NCBI RefSeq assembly: GCF_963678635.1
Contig: NC_087069.1
Location: 40,883,883-40,943,882, forward strand
Direction: 5' to 3'
Length of the DNA stretch: 60,000 nt
Origin: Symsagittifera roscoffensis
Lineage: Eukaryota > Xenacoelomorpha > Acoela > Convolutidae
The notes under the pieces are model-generated. The model searched no databases. It had not been told where the DNA came from and saw nothing but the letters and a program-made list of their open reading frames with translations. Both the position numbers and the translations under genes were made by a program. Positions within the stretch are counted from its first letter, which is position 1; every line of letters begins with the position of its first letter. Below, piece after piece: positions 32,053-43,534 of the stretch.

Positions 32053-35000
32053 AACGAAAGGATTAGCCAACAAATGTTGTGCCGACGAGGGTGCCCTCAT
32101 TTCGTCTTCAAAAGACTTCAACAACAATTTCTCCCAGGTTCGTTCCAACTGGTTCCTCAACTCTAGTTTATTCACTTCCGCCCTCTGTTCGGTAGCCCAT
32201 TTTTGACGTTTTCTGGACACCCCGCGATCAAATTTTTTCAGACAGCTCTCCAGTTCTTTCGCAGTATCCAGGGCTATCCACCATGGGCGAGCAGTATTGC
32301 TCGTCAATCATCTTTCAAGGAGATCACCTGCTACTTGTTTTCAAATGCCCTGGTGTCGCTTACAGATCCATTCTTTGCCTATGTCCACTTTTATTTTTTG
32401 TCCACTGGTAGAGCTTTTGAGCTTTTCTTCGCATTCGCCTTTTGGGGTTTGAAATCGTTTTCCGTTCCCGGACTTGTCTCGATCAAAACCTCAGCCAATT
32501 TTTGGGTCTCCAAGTTGTCTTTGTAGGCTGATGTTCTCCATCTCGCTAAAACTAATGAAGCCGTCTCCTTCAAATTCTTCCCTGGAACCGCCTCCACCGA
32601 GGGACTCGCTTCTTCTACCTCCCGTTCCCTTTTCCTCGATCTCACTCCTTTACTCGGGGGCGTAGCCATGATCATCACTGAATCCGCTTTTTTGTTCAGG
32701 TCTTCCTCATTCGACTCTTGCCTCCCCCTTCTCTAGTCTTAGGAATAATAATATCTTTATTTATGATACTAGGTTTATTTTTTATATCAATTTTGTTCTT
32801 AACTTTTTTATTCTTAATTTTTTCACTCAGAGTAGAGCTGTCTTTACATGATACAGACTCGGCACTCGGCTTTGTTTCCCGCAACCGAATCATCTTGCCG
32901 AGCAACTCCCTTCTACCCTTCTCGTCCAGTCCAGTGGCCATAAAGACAGGTTCTTCAAATCCTACTACAGTGTCCCGCAACTCTTCTTTGATTTCGTCCA
33001 TTTTAACTTTCTTTTCCACTTTTTGATTAAACTCGCTCAAGAAATCTTGCCACACTTTCTGATTTAGCGTGTTCAAGAACACCTTTTTGTTTCTTCCGAA
33101 GGTGTTCGTTTCCGTTACTTCATCACTCAAGAGTACCATGCCCATATTCGAGGGCTCGCTCGCCAGTGGCAACTCTATATTCTTCCAGGGGGATCCCAAG
33201 GGTGGTGTGGCCGTGTCCGCTCAAGTCATGTAGCAACTCACGCGTGGTGCCAAACGAAAGGATTAGCCAACAAATGTTGTGCCGGCGAGGGTGCCCTCAT
33301 TTCGTCTTCAAAAGACTTCAACAACAATTTCTCCCAGGTTCGTTCCAACTGGTTCCTCAACTCTAGTTTATTCACTTCCGCCCTCTGTTCGGTAGCCCAA
33401 TTTTGACGTTTTCTGGACACCCCGCGATCAAATTTTTTCAGACAGCTCTCCAGTTCTTTCGCAGTATCCAGGGCTATCCACCATGGGCGAGCAGTATTGC
33501 TCGTCAATCATCTTTCAAGGAGATCACCTGCTACTTGTTTTCAAATGCCCTGGTGTCGCTTACAGATCCATTCTTTGCCTATGTCCACTTTTATTTTTTG
33601 TCCACTGGTAGAGCTTTTGAGCTTTTCTTCGCATTCGCCCTTTGGGGTTTGAAATCGTTTTCCGTTCCCGGACTTGTCTCGATCAAAACCTCAGCCAATT
33701 TTTGGGTCTCCAAGTTGTCTTTGTAGGCTGATGTTCTCCATCTCGCTAAAACTAATGAAGCCGTCTCCTTCAAATTCTTCCCTGGAACCGCCTCCACCGA
33801 GGGACTCGCTTCTTCTACCTCCCGTTCCCTTTTCCTCGATCTCACTCCTTTACTCGGGGGCGTAGCCATGATCATCACTGAATCCGCTTTTTTGTTCAGG
33901 TCTTCCTCATTCGACTCTTGCCTCCCCCTTCTCTAGTCTTAGGAATAATAATATCTTTAATTATGATACTAGGTTTATTTTTTATATCAATTTTGTTCTT
34001 AACTTTTTTATTCTTAATTTTTTCACTCAGAGTAGAGCTGTCTTTACATGATACAGACTCGGCACTCGGCTTTGTTTCCCGCAACCGAATCATCTTGCCG
34101 AGCAACTCCCTTCTACCCTTCTCGTCCAGTCCAGTGGCCATAAAGACAGGTTCTTCAAATCCTACTACAGTGTCCCGCAACTCTTCTTTGATTTCGTCCA
34201 TTTTAACTTTCTTTTCCACTTTTTGATTAAACTCGCTCAAGAAATCTTGCCACACTTTCTGATTTAGCGTGTTCAAGAACACCTTTTTGTTTCTTCCGAA
34301 GGTGTTCGTTTCCCTTACTTCATCACTCAAGAGTACCATGCCCATATTCGAGGGCTCGCTCGCCAGTGGCAACTCTATATTCTTCCAGGGGGATCCCAAG
34401 GGTGGTGTGGCCGTGTCCGCTCAAGTCATGTAGCAACTCACGCGTGGTGCCAAACGAAAGGATTAGCCAACAAATGTTGTGCCGGCGAGGGTGCCCTCAT
34501 TTCGTCTTCAAAAGACTTCAACAACAATTTCTCCCAGGTTCGTTCCAACTGGTTCCTCAACTCTAGTTTATTCACTTCCGCCCTCTGTTCGGTAGCCCAA
34601 ATTTTGACGTTTTCTGGACACCCCGCGATCAAATTTTTTCAGACAGCTCTCCAGTTCTTTCGCAGTATCCAGGGCTATCCACCATGGGCGAGCAGTATTG
34701 CTCGTCAATCATCTTTCAAGGAGATCACCTGCTACTTGTTTTCAAATTCCCTGGTGTCGCTTACAGATCCATTCTTTGCCTATGTCCACTTTTATTTTTT
34801 GTCCACTGGTAGAGCTTTTGAGCTTTTCTTCGCATTCGCCTTTTGGGGTTTGAAATCGTTTTCCGTTCCCGGACTTGTCTCGATCAAAACCTCAGCCAAT
34901 TTTTGGGTCTCCAAGTTGTCTTTGTAGGCTGATGTTCTCCATCTCGCTAAAACTAATGAAGCCGTCTCCTTCAAATTCTTCCCTGGAACCGCCTCCACCG

Positions 35001-38000
35001 AGGGACTCGCTTCTTCTACCTCCCGTTCCCTTTTCCTCGATCTCACTCCTTTACTCGGGGGCGTAGCCATGATCATCACTGAATCCGCTTTTTTGTTCAG
35101 GTCTTCCTCATTCGACTCTTGCCTCCCCCTTCTCTAGTCTTAGGAATAATAATATCTTTAATTATGATACTAGGTTTATTTTTTATATCAATTTTGTTCT
35201 TAACTTTTTTATTCTTAATTTTTTCACTCAGAGTAGAGCTGTCTTTACATGATACAGACTCGGCACTCGGCTTTGTTTCCCGCAACCGAATCATCTTGCC
35301 GAGCAACTCCCTTCTACCCTTCTCGTCCAGTCCAGTGGCCATAAAGACAGGTTCTTCAAATCCTACTACAGTGTCCCGCAACTCTTCTTTGATTTCGTCC
35401 ATTTTAACTTTCTTTTCCACTTTTTGATTAAACTCGCTCAAGAAATCTTGCCACACGTTCTGATTTAGCGTTTTCAAGAATACCTTTTTGTTTCTTCCGA
35501 AGGTGTTCGTTTCCCTTACTTCATCACTCAAGAGTACCATGCCCATATTCGAGGGCTCGCTCGCCAGTGGCAACTCTAGATTCTTCCAGGGGGATCCCAA
35601 GGGTGGTGTGGCCGTGTCCGCTCAAGTCATGTAGCAACTCACGCGTGGTGCCAAACGAAAGGATTAGCCAACAAATGTTGTGCCGACGAGGGTGCCCTCA
35701 TTTCGTCTTCAAAAGACTTCAACAACAATTTCTCCCACGTTCGTTCCAACTGGTTCCTCAACTCTAGTTTATTCACTTCCGCCCTCTGTTCGGTAGCCCA
35801 ATTTTGACGTTTTCTGGACACCCCGCGATCAAATTTTTTCAGACAGCTCTCCAGTTCTTTCGCAGTATCCAGGGCTATCCACCATGGGCGAGCAGTATTG
35901 CTCGTCAATCATCTTTCAAGGAGATCACCTGCTACTTGTTTTCAAATGCCCTGGTGTCGCTTACAGATCCATTCTTTGCCTATGTCCACTTTTATTTTTT
36001 GTCCACTGGTAGAGTTTTTGAGCTTTTCTTCGCATTCGCCTTTTGGGGTTTGAAATCGTTTTCCGTTCCCGGACTTGTCTCGATCAAAACCTCAGCCAAT
36101 TTTTGGGTCTCCAAGTTGTCTTTGTAGGCTGATGTTCTCCATCTCGCTAAAACTAATGAAGCCGTCTCCTTCAAATTCTTCCCTGGAACCGCCTCCACCG
36201 AGGGACTCGCTTCTTCTACCTCCCGTTCCCTTTTCCTCGATCTCACTCCTTTACTCGGGGGCGTAGCCATGATCATCACTGAATCCGCTTTTTTGTTCAG
36301 GTCTTCCTCATTCGACTCTTGCCTCCCCCTTCTCTAGTCTTAGGAATGATAATATCTTTAATTATGATACTAGGTTTATTTTTTATATCAATTTTGTTCT
36401 TAACTTTTTTATTCTTAATTTTTTCACTCAGAGTAGTGCTGTCTTTACATGATACAGACTCGGCACTCGGCTTTGTTTCCCGCAACCGAATCATCTTGCC
36501 GAGCAACTCCCTTCTACCCTTCTCGTCCAGTCCAGTGGCCATAAAGACAGGTTCTTCAAATCCTACTACAGTGTCCCGCAACTCTTCTTTGATTTCGTCC
36601 ATTTTAACTTTCTTTTCCACTTTTTGATTAAACTCGCTCAAGAAATCTTGCCACACGTTCTGATTTAGCGTTTTCAAGAACACCTTTTTGTTTCTACCGA
36701 AGGTGTTCGTTTCCCTTACTTCATCACTCAAGAGTACCATGCCCATATTCGAGGGCTCGCTCGCCAGTGGCAACTCTAGATTCTTCCAGGGGGATCCCAA
36801 GGGTGGTGTGGCCGTGTCCGCTCAAGTCATGTAGCAACTCACGCGTGGTGCCAAACGAAAGGATTAGCCAACAAATGTTGTGCCGACGAGGGTGCCCTCA
36901 TTTCGTCTTCAAAAGACTTCAACAACAATTTCTCCCAGGTTCGTTCCAACTGGTTCCTCAACTCTAGTTTATTCACTTCCGCCCTCTGTTCGGTAGCCCA
37001 ATTTTGACGTTTTCTGGACACCCCGCGATCAAATTTTTTCAGACAGCTCTCCAGTTCTTTCGCAGTATCCAGGGCTATCCACCATGGGCGAGCAGTATTG
37101 CTCGTCAATCATCTTCCAAGGAGATCACCTGCTACTTGTTTTCCAATGTCCTGGTGTCGCTTAGAGATCCATTCTTTGCCTATGTCCACTTTTATTATTT
37201 GTCCACTGGTGGAGCTTTTCTTCGCATTCGCCTTTTGGGGTTTGAAATCTTTTTCCGTTCCCGGACTTGTCTCGATCAAAACCTCAGCCAACTTTCGGGT
37301 CACCGAGTTGTCTTTGTAGGCTGTTGTTCTCCACCTCGCTAAAACTAATGAAGCCGTCTCCTTCAAATTCTTCCCTGAAACCGCCTCCATCGAGGGACTC
37401 GCTTCTTCTACCTCCCGTTCCCTTTTCCTCGATCTCACTCCTTTACTCGGGGGCGTAGCCATGATCATCACTGAATCCGCTTTTTTTTGTTCAGGTCTTC
37501 CTCATTCGACTCTTGCCCGCCCCCTTCTCTAGTCTTAGGAATATTAATATCTTTAATTATGATACTAGGTTTATTTTTTATATCAATTTTGTTCTTAACT
37601 TTTTTATTCTTAATTTTTTAACTCAGAGTAGAGCTGTCTTTACATGATATAGACTCGGCACTCGGCTTCGTTTCCCGCAACCGAATAATCTTGCCGAGCA
37701 ACTCCCCTCTACCCTTCTCGTCCAGTCCAGTGGCCATAAAGACAGGTTCTTCAAACCTGTCTTTATGGCCACTGGTTTGAAGACAGTGGTCCCGCAACTC
37801 TTCTTTGATTTCGTCCATTTTAACTTTCTTTTCCACTTTTTGATTAAACTCGCTCAAGAAATCTTGCCACCCTTTCTGATTTAGCGTGTTCAAGAACACC
37901 CTTTTGTTTCTTCCGAAGGTGTTTGCTTCCCTTACTTCATCACTCAGGAGTACCATGCCCATATTCGAGGGCTCGCTCGCCAGTGGCAACTCTAGATTCT

Positions 38001-38063
38001 TCCAGGGGGATCCCAAAGGTGGTGTGGCCGTGTCCGCTCAAGTCATGTAGCAACTCACGCGTG
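32053..38063 (-). repeat. Five-copy 1.2-kb tandem array inside the large-protein gene
   Basis: Units are about 32053-33252, 33253-34452, 34453-35653, 35654-36853 and 36854-38063. Each covers the coding segment from TRELLHDLSGHG to HLLANPFV. Every internal junction reads GCGTGGTGCCAAACGAAAGG, joining the unit's 5' part (GCGTGGTACC in the outer copy) to its 3' part (GCCTAACGAAAGG) at GCC. The unit is 1200 bp but the join is out of frame, giving FVWHHA and a stop, so it does not add protein repeats. The first four units in plus-strand order differ by a few bases; the last (36854-38063) is more diverged. Confidence 0.9.
37727..37775. repeat. Perfect 22-bp inverted repeat (hairpin)
   Basis: Arms 37727-37748 (CCAGTGGCCATAAAGACAGG plus TT) and 37754-37775 are exact reverse complements around a 5-nt loop CTTCA. 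The four other repeat units have only the left arm. The inverted copy is thus a new local insertion of a reverse-complemented neighbour, as expected from template switching. It disrupts the reading frame of this unit. Confidence 0.9.
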
Positions 38064-38413
38064 GTACCGGGACTAAAATTCTCGGGCACTACCTCTTCAT
38101 TGGGCGTAGCCCCCAATTCCATGTCTTCTCCAGCCTCGCTGAGGACTTCATCCAACCTTTCTTCCTCTCTCGATTCATGTTGGTACCTCTCCAGTGCTTC
38201 TTGGAATCTGTTCTCCACTGAAAGGCTACTCTTGTCTCCAGGAGTGTCGGCTGACAGAGGTGAACGCGTCGCCGGATCTACGGCTTTATTTTCCGTTAAG
38301 GATACGTACAGAGCCCCCGCTGCGTTCAGCTTTCGTCCCTCGTGCTGCAACTCCACCTCCTCATGTCCATAAGATGCCAGGTGCCTCCTCGTGCTGAATT
38401 TCATGTCGTCCTT

Positions 38414-40368
38414 CTAAGCTATATGATTTTCTTCCACGATCATTCTCCCGCTATCACATATTGGCTCTTTGTTTTCAAATCCAGCGTTCTCAAGCACTTT
38501 CATCACTTTCAGGACATCATACTTGGGAGGCATTGAGCCCCACATCTTCTTGGCTCGAGTGTTCCACGAATTTATCTTGATTTCACACGTGTGGAAGTAC
38601 ACTGCCGCCAAAAATCCAATTAATAGGGGGTCCCAGCGGTGTGTAAATATTTTCTGCTACTGCTCCACATTCTCTCTAGCATGTATCGACGGGACCAATA
38701 TTGGGCTATTCATCCCCAATGTCATTCACCTCACCGTCGGGAAATCCGGGATGGAAAAGGTAACACGTCTCGTTCAAGGATTGAATCAAGTTCTTTTTTC
38801 ACGAAATCGAAGCTCTTCTTCCACGCTGGAATTCTCAAGAATTCTATAGTGCTCTTCGCCACAGGATTCAGGATCCAGAACTTCGGGTAGGCCTCAAAAG
38901 GACCCCCCATTCTGAACTGCAGCTGCCTTCTGAAAATGAGAATATCAACTCTGGGTCCTTCACTTTTCCAAATAGCAACGTTTCACTCATTTGTGCTCTC
39001 ATATTCTCTTGTTTGCACCATACCATTCAAAATGCTGATCAGGCTCACGTAAACGACTGAATGGTGGTAGGCAGTCACGAGCGGATCCGGGAAGGCATAT
39101 GTCACGGCGGGTCCGTAGATACCTCCCCTAGCCCTCTGATCACCCCTAAAGGATCAAGCACAGATCGGTCAGAAGAGGTATGCCTCCATTCACTTCTCTC
39201 AACTCCTCTCTGGTCTTCGGGTTTTTTTCTTCTCCTGTCAAGTTTCGATTCTGCATCAAGAGGTACACCATACCATTCAAAATGCTGATCAGGCTCACGT
39301 AAACGACTGAATGTTGGTAGGCAGTCACGAGCGGATCCGGGAAGGCATATGTCACGGCGGGTCCGTAGATACAAGTCATTACCTCCCCTAGCCCTCTGAT
39401 CACCCCTAAAGGCTAAGCACAGATCGGTCAGAAGAGGTATGCCTCCATTCACTTCTCTCAACTCCTCTCTGGTCTTCGGGTTTTTCTCTTCTCCTGTCAA
39501 GTTTCGATTCTGCATCAAGAGGTACTCAACCAACAGAGTTTTTAGTCCAGCAGCGCACTTGTAGGAATAAGTCTCAAGACTCGGGTGGGCTTTTCTCACT
39601 GATAAAGTTCCCCATATTTCATCAGTCGATGGAATGCCGCAAGGTTCCCATGCGTCAAAAGTATTCAAGTATCCGTCGATTCTGAGCGTTTCCACGCGTC
39701 TGCTGATTATGTACGCAGGAACCATGTTGAACAGGTACTTGGGATACACCAGATACAGAGCCAGCGGCAGGGTAATCGATACACTTAATAGATCCTGCAC
39801 GAATGCCTCAAAAACACCTTATCCATATACTTCTTCTCCCAGCATGGACTCAAGAATCTCAAAATTTCATATGTTTTTCTGGTCCTCAATTCGCCCTTCG
39901 CATGTTCTCGCCAGCATTCAAGCCGGCGATAGTGATCTCGTTTGCGGACGTAACGAACGTCCTCACCGTCATATCCTTCTTCTCGGAGATCTCGAGTTGA
40001 TCCTACAGAAACTACCAAATTTGCTTGATCAGGGGAGGAGCGTTTTCCCTCGTTTTTTTGTCACTTTTTCCAGCCTTGGTGTCAGGAACGGCCATTTCCC
40101 TCTTTCTTGAGTCAGGCGATACACCACCGATTCCAATTGCTTCTCAGCTCCCGCCACGTTCTTCCGATCGTTGATAGGATCTCTCGTATTGCTAGTGGAA
40201 CCCGCTATCGTGAGTTCCATGCTCCGAAACCACAAACTGGCGGTCAAGTGGCCTATGACTGGGTGGTCATCCCCACTTCCGGATTGGACTTCAGTTGCCG
40301 AGCCAGATTCGATATCTCAATATACCTGCGAGCTCATAGAAACTTCTCAGAGCATGAGACACATCTAC
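38414..40368 (-). pseudogene. Unassigned coding region between SGNH-like region and large protein
   Basis: A series of minus-strand open pieces appears to be one broken coding region: 40247-40029, 40018-39785, 39800-39102 (frame changes near 39800), about 38930-38700, and 38611-38414. Pieces include LYLVYPKYLFNMVPAYIISR, WEPCGIPSTDEIWGTL, MGGPFEAYPKFWILNPVAKS and KMWGSMPPKYDVLKVMKVLE. The first could be a partly hydrophobic or membrane-associated segment. A local 250-bp duplication (39016-39527) and frameshifts disrupt it. It ends 10 bp before the start of the large protein, so the two may once have been read together. I recognise no family. Confidence 0.45.
39016..39527. repeat. Two-copy 250-bp tandem duplication
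   Basis: CACCATACCATTCAAAATGC starts at 39016 and again at 39266. The following 240-260 bp match, including TCACGAGCGGATCCGGGAAG and CATTCACTTCTCTCAACTCC. The second copy has an extra AAGTCATT near 39375. The duplication lies in the unassigned coding region and introduces an out-of-frame duplicate of ERNLTGEEKN-like coding. Confidence 0.85.
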
Positions 40369-41571
40369 TCATGCCGCCGCCGCTTCCGACTTTAGAAATC
40401 TTAAGTTAACCGGTACATGCTCCCAATTAGGGGCTGCCATCAGCATCCGCAACCCGCTGCCTTCTGCTATCAAGATCAACCTCGCGTACACAAACTGCAG
40501 AGCTGGTGGCATGCCTGCATAGCCTGGTGATGATGTGAATACCACCTTTGTTTTCGACCTCAATCGAGAAGCCACCGACTCGTTACCTCATTCAATGCTG
40601 CAAACAACGTCTGAATTGCATTCCAGATCTTCTTTGCTGTCGGTTCTCCGCTTCTCAAGTGCTCAAGCAATATCGCTGCGTGCAGATGATCGTTCATCCC
40701 CGCGAACAACAACAACTCCGGCTCACACGGCCTTTCCGACTTCATCGCCACAATCAGAGTCAACATCTGATTTAGTTCCGCGCCTGGTAGCAGATACACC
40801 AATGTCTCTGGCCAAAATAATTTCGGGGAGGTTCCATCGAAATCTGAACCCGCCACGATGATCACCCTCGCTGCTCCAGGGTCCGAGCGATCATAAACTG
40901 CCAGAGTCTTGGCCAGCTGTGAGGTCCCATGGGATTTCGCGTTTCTTAGATCTTCTGACAGTTTCGGATCCATGTAGGCAGTGTCGGGGAGTCCCAAGTT
41001 TTTCTACGGCTCTTAACTGCGCAGGAATTGTCACTCTAATTCTGACTACACTCGTACGATGCTTCGGTGGTTCCACAATGAGGCCTGGGCTTCCCAACTC
41101 CTTGAGAGGCCGGTAGTTGACTGGTTCGGTGATTGATTTCTTAGAAATTCCTGGTAAGTCCGCCGTTTCCAGGGTTTTACCTCGAGAAAACTGCGCTTCA
41201 TGCGCCTTCAGCCAATCCACGCAGTAGTGATTGCTCAGGTCCTTGTGTGACAAGCTCATGAGTTCCAAGACCTCCAGTAGCTTCCGCCTGCAGGCCAGAT
41301 CTTCAAGGTCCAAATCTTTCACTCGCTCCAGATACCTAGCCTTGCTTGAATCTCCAGGGCCTCCTGCCGGTGCTCGGAGAATCTTATTCTTCTCCACCAC
41401 TACTAATGATGACACCACTGAGCTTTGTGGCGAGGAGCACTCTACTTCATCCCTCTCCATGGGTGTCGATCCCAGCTGCCTGCTTCTGCTGCTCCTTGAA
41501 TCAATTCTTTTCTCCAAATCGGTCAGCCACTGGCCGAACTGAGAAGAAGAAAGGCATCGGGGGCGGACCAA
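40369..41571 (-). pseudogene. Second SGNH-like region of the element
   Basis: The first frame (41571-40891) is charged and Ser/Arg-rich (QFGQWLTDLEKRIDSRSSRS), then VNYRPLKELGSPGLIVEPP. After a frameshift near 40990 the second frame (40997-40560) contains RVIIVAGSDFDGTSPKLFW, LLPGAELNQM and LLLFAGMNDHLHAA, and a third frame (40575-40369) has GYAGMPPALQFVYARL. The spacing of GSDFDG, a Gly-containing helix and GMNDH resembles blocks I, II and III of SGNH hydrolases, which hydrolyse esters or deacetylate. No block V DxxH was found. It may instead be a structural relative or an unrelated Rossmann-like fold. Confidence 0.4.
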
Positions 41572-41659
41572 AGGTGAATTGATTAGTCTCCACCAGATCC
41601 GACTCTAGTTTGCTCATGTGTCTCTGAAAGACACGATTCAGCCACTCCCCGCCCGTGGG

Positions 41660-42424
41660 CTAATCGAAGTGGATGCCGTCCAAAGATGAATTCTGCGGCA
41701 GGGAATCCTCCATCATTTTCGCGACATCGAGCAGCCTCACGGGCAGGACGCTTCCCTTCTGAATTTGTCTGATTATATCATTCATATGGCGCACTTTCTC
41801 ATTCATGTTCATCGCGTTCTTGTCTGCCATCATATTGTAGAGAACCCTGCAAGTCGTGAGCACCGTAGGGTCCAAGTGGATCCTCAGCTTCTCAAGAATG
41901 CAGCTCAACTTGTCCTGTAGCCTCATCATCTTCCCCGATTCGCCTCTAGAAACATCGTTAGTTCCCATCATTAGGGTGACCGTGTAAACCTTTCCCATTT
42001 CCAGCATCTCTAGCGACGCCAACATCTGGGGCATTGCTGCACCCGAGAAGTTCAAGATCCCCACCTGCCAGTGCGCCTGGATCCTCGTCAGGACCCTGAA
42101 AAGAATGTCCCCAATGATCAAGTGGACCGGGCCTTCGGGTATTCTAGGCTGCGTAAAGTATTCCACCCAAGCCGCGTCGTGGAACGCGTCGCTTCTCTCG
42201 CGTTGCCCCGCCATCCAAGCATCCCGGTTGTGTCGGTGGTATGCGCCATGTGTGTTCTTCTTGTAGTTGGCGATCATGACACTCCTCACTGGGTATTCTT
42301 TCCAAGTGAGTGGCTCAGTCTCGCATCCCGGACTCTCTTGCAACTCTTTGAGACGTGATTTCCCCGCGCCAGCCTGAATGTCACTAGTTGAGCTGGGTGT
42401 CAGACCCGGTAGTACAAAATTCAT
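41660..42424 (-). CDS. SGNH/GDSL-type hydrolase domain, block I Ser replaced
   Basis: Open for 254 codons. The N-terminal 80 residues are charged, with YHRHNRDAWMAGQRERSD. The SGNH fold is indicated by block I IIGDILFRVLTRIQ (about residue 103), block II FSGAAMPQM, block III TLMMGTNDVSRGE and block V SSLDGIHFD at the very C-terminus. In block I the nucleophile Ser of GDS is Ile (codon at 42106-42104), so this copy is probably inactive even though Asn/Asp of block III and Asp/His of block V remain. SGNH esterases are known from ORF1 of CR1-like non-LTR elements; here the domain lies on the same strand downstream of a gypsy-type integrase. The frame may have been part of a longer polyprotein with the coiled coil upstream. 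Confidence 0.65.
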   Translation of the reverse strand: MNFVLPGLTPSSTSDIQAGAGKSRLKELQESPGCETEPLTWKEYPVRSVMIANYKKNTHGAYHRHNRDAWMAGQRERSDAFHDAAWVEYFTQPRIPEGPVHLIIGDILFRVLTRIQAHWQVGILNFSGAAMPQMLASLEMLEMGKVYTVTLMMGTNDVSRGESGKMMRLQDKLSCILEKLRIHLDPTVLTTCRVLYNMMADKNAMNMNEKVRHMNDIIRQIQKGSVLPVRLLDVAKMMEDSLPQNSSLDGIHFD

Positions 42425-42429
42425 TAGTG

Positions 42430-43228
42430 GTTTGATTCAACCTGACTCAAGATCTCTCAAGGATGGGACGGGTTCTGGTGGCGTCCACGTGTCCACGTAC
42501 TCATTCATTTGCTCCTGGGCCACCCGAACTAAGAGTCTCATCAACTTCCATCCTAGAACCTGATCTCAGTTGCTTCATCAAGGGTTCAGCCGACGTCTTC
42601 ACAATCGCGCTGAGTTCTAGCTGTTTCCTCTGCAGCCACTCAATTTCTGATTTTATCTGGTCGCAGTTCGCCGCGCTCTCGTAGTTTTCGGGTTTGGTCC
42701 CGTTCCGCTTTCAACAGGTCCCGCTCAAGTATTACCTTGTCCCTGTCAAGATTGGCCTGGTCTTTGTCAAAATTCGTTTAGTCCCTTTCTATTTGGACCC
42801 TTTCCAGTTCCCTTTTCAAGTTGCTCAGGTCAGGGTATGACTCTTCTATTTCCTGGGATCGTATCATCGATAGCACCTTGCTGCTAGACTGGATGCCAGT
42901 CCCCGTCGGCGGTTTGGTCGGAAGCGGGAAATTCTCCTGCGCCATACTCGTATTGTTCAAGCCGGGGTTTCTCGCCAGGTCGAATCCCCTCCACGCCTCC
43001 ATCGATGTTCGAGGACAGCCACCTGGTCTGCTCCTGTTTGAAATTTCCGTCCGAAGTGTAGCCCACCATCAACACAGCTTTGGTCGCTGACTCTCTGCAC
43101 TCTCCTTGCGACTCTAGTTGCAGAATAGCATTAAGCATCAATGTCAGCCTCTCGTCCACTTGCGTGTAGTCGAGATCCCTCAAGCGCCTGTATAGCTCAT
43201 CGAGCGCGGGCTTGAATGCTGATGGCAC
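42430..43228 (-). pseudogene. Coiled-coil linker region upstream of the SGNH domain
   Basis: Begins MPSAFKPALDELYRRLRDLD (43228) and passes through frameshifts. From about 42860 to 42600 the translation is a strongly heptad-like charged coil: DLSNLKRELERVQIERD, then repeated DRD/ERD units and KSEIEWLQRKQLELSAI. A TAG near 42778 interrupts it. Coiled coils often mediate oligomerisation of structural or replication proteins; the role here is unknown. It is directly upstream of the SGNH frame on the same strand. Confidence 0.45.
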
Positions 43229-43534
43229 AAATTTCCAAAAAAATTTTTTTGCTCAATCTAAATGTTTTTGACCGATGTTTTTGAACAATCTAAACCTCCC
43301 CCCAAGCCCCCTTAAATTATTATTCGAAGAATTTAAGATAAAATGATTCAATTAGGTAATAAAAATTATGCAGGTCCATTTTATGTTTTAGCACCCTCCG
43401 GTTCAGGATAAAAATTCTGTTTTAATTGTTATGCCAGTTATGCTAAAATCGAATTTCCTGTCGTGTGCCTCCCTTTCACCTAGCTCAAGACCCTCGTGCC
43501 CCCAAATCGAGACCCTCGTGCCCACCCGAGTAAC
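43229..43534 (-). other. Short spacer without a recognised gene
   Basis: AT-rich with A and T runs near 43240-43260, an AATTATTATTCG patch, and a direct repeat of GAGACCCTCGTGCCC near 43480-43525. No open frame is conserved. It separates the macro-like region from the coiled-coil region. Confidence 0.4.

Larger units (their letters stand above)
29572..38404 (-). pseudogene. Large 3' protein of the giant LTR element, most complete copy
   Basis: Runs from MKFSTRRHLASYGHEEVE (38404) to the stop at 29572, about 1340 codons once four extra repeat units are discounted. Order: acidic N-terminus with VLSEAGEDMELG (38200-38100); TRELLHDLSGHG; lysine-rich stretch; TPPSKGVRSRKRERE; ARPWWIALDTAKELESC; CVRIQSFQRKDL; KAFSVAMNACVRLVRMSHH; LFETACKIF; HVWSRIRFFSLFRATLTSW; an acidic C-terminal tail. 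There are frameshifts at the G-rich run before NEEDLNKKADS in each repeat unit, near 31515-31560, and between 30527 and 30336. Function unknown. The basic patch and long charged N-terminus suggest a nucleic-acid-associated or nuclear protein; this is inference. Confidence 0.75.

Noticed and set aside
32203-37342. Repeated plus-strand frames of 63-112 codons across the 1.2-kb array
   Set aside because: They are antisense shadows of the large-protein coding strand; the minus-strand frames match independent copies elsewhere, the plus-strand ones match only within the array.
32053-38063. CRISPR-like or satellite array as a named class
   Set aside because: Units are 1.2 kb of coding sequence in direct tandem without spacers; the genome is eukaryotic.
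38639-38890. Plus-strand frame of 83 codons
   Set aside because: Antisense to the minus-strand piece containing MGGPFEAYPKFWILNP, which continues the order of the element.
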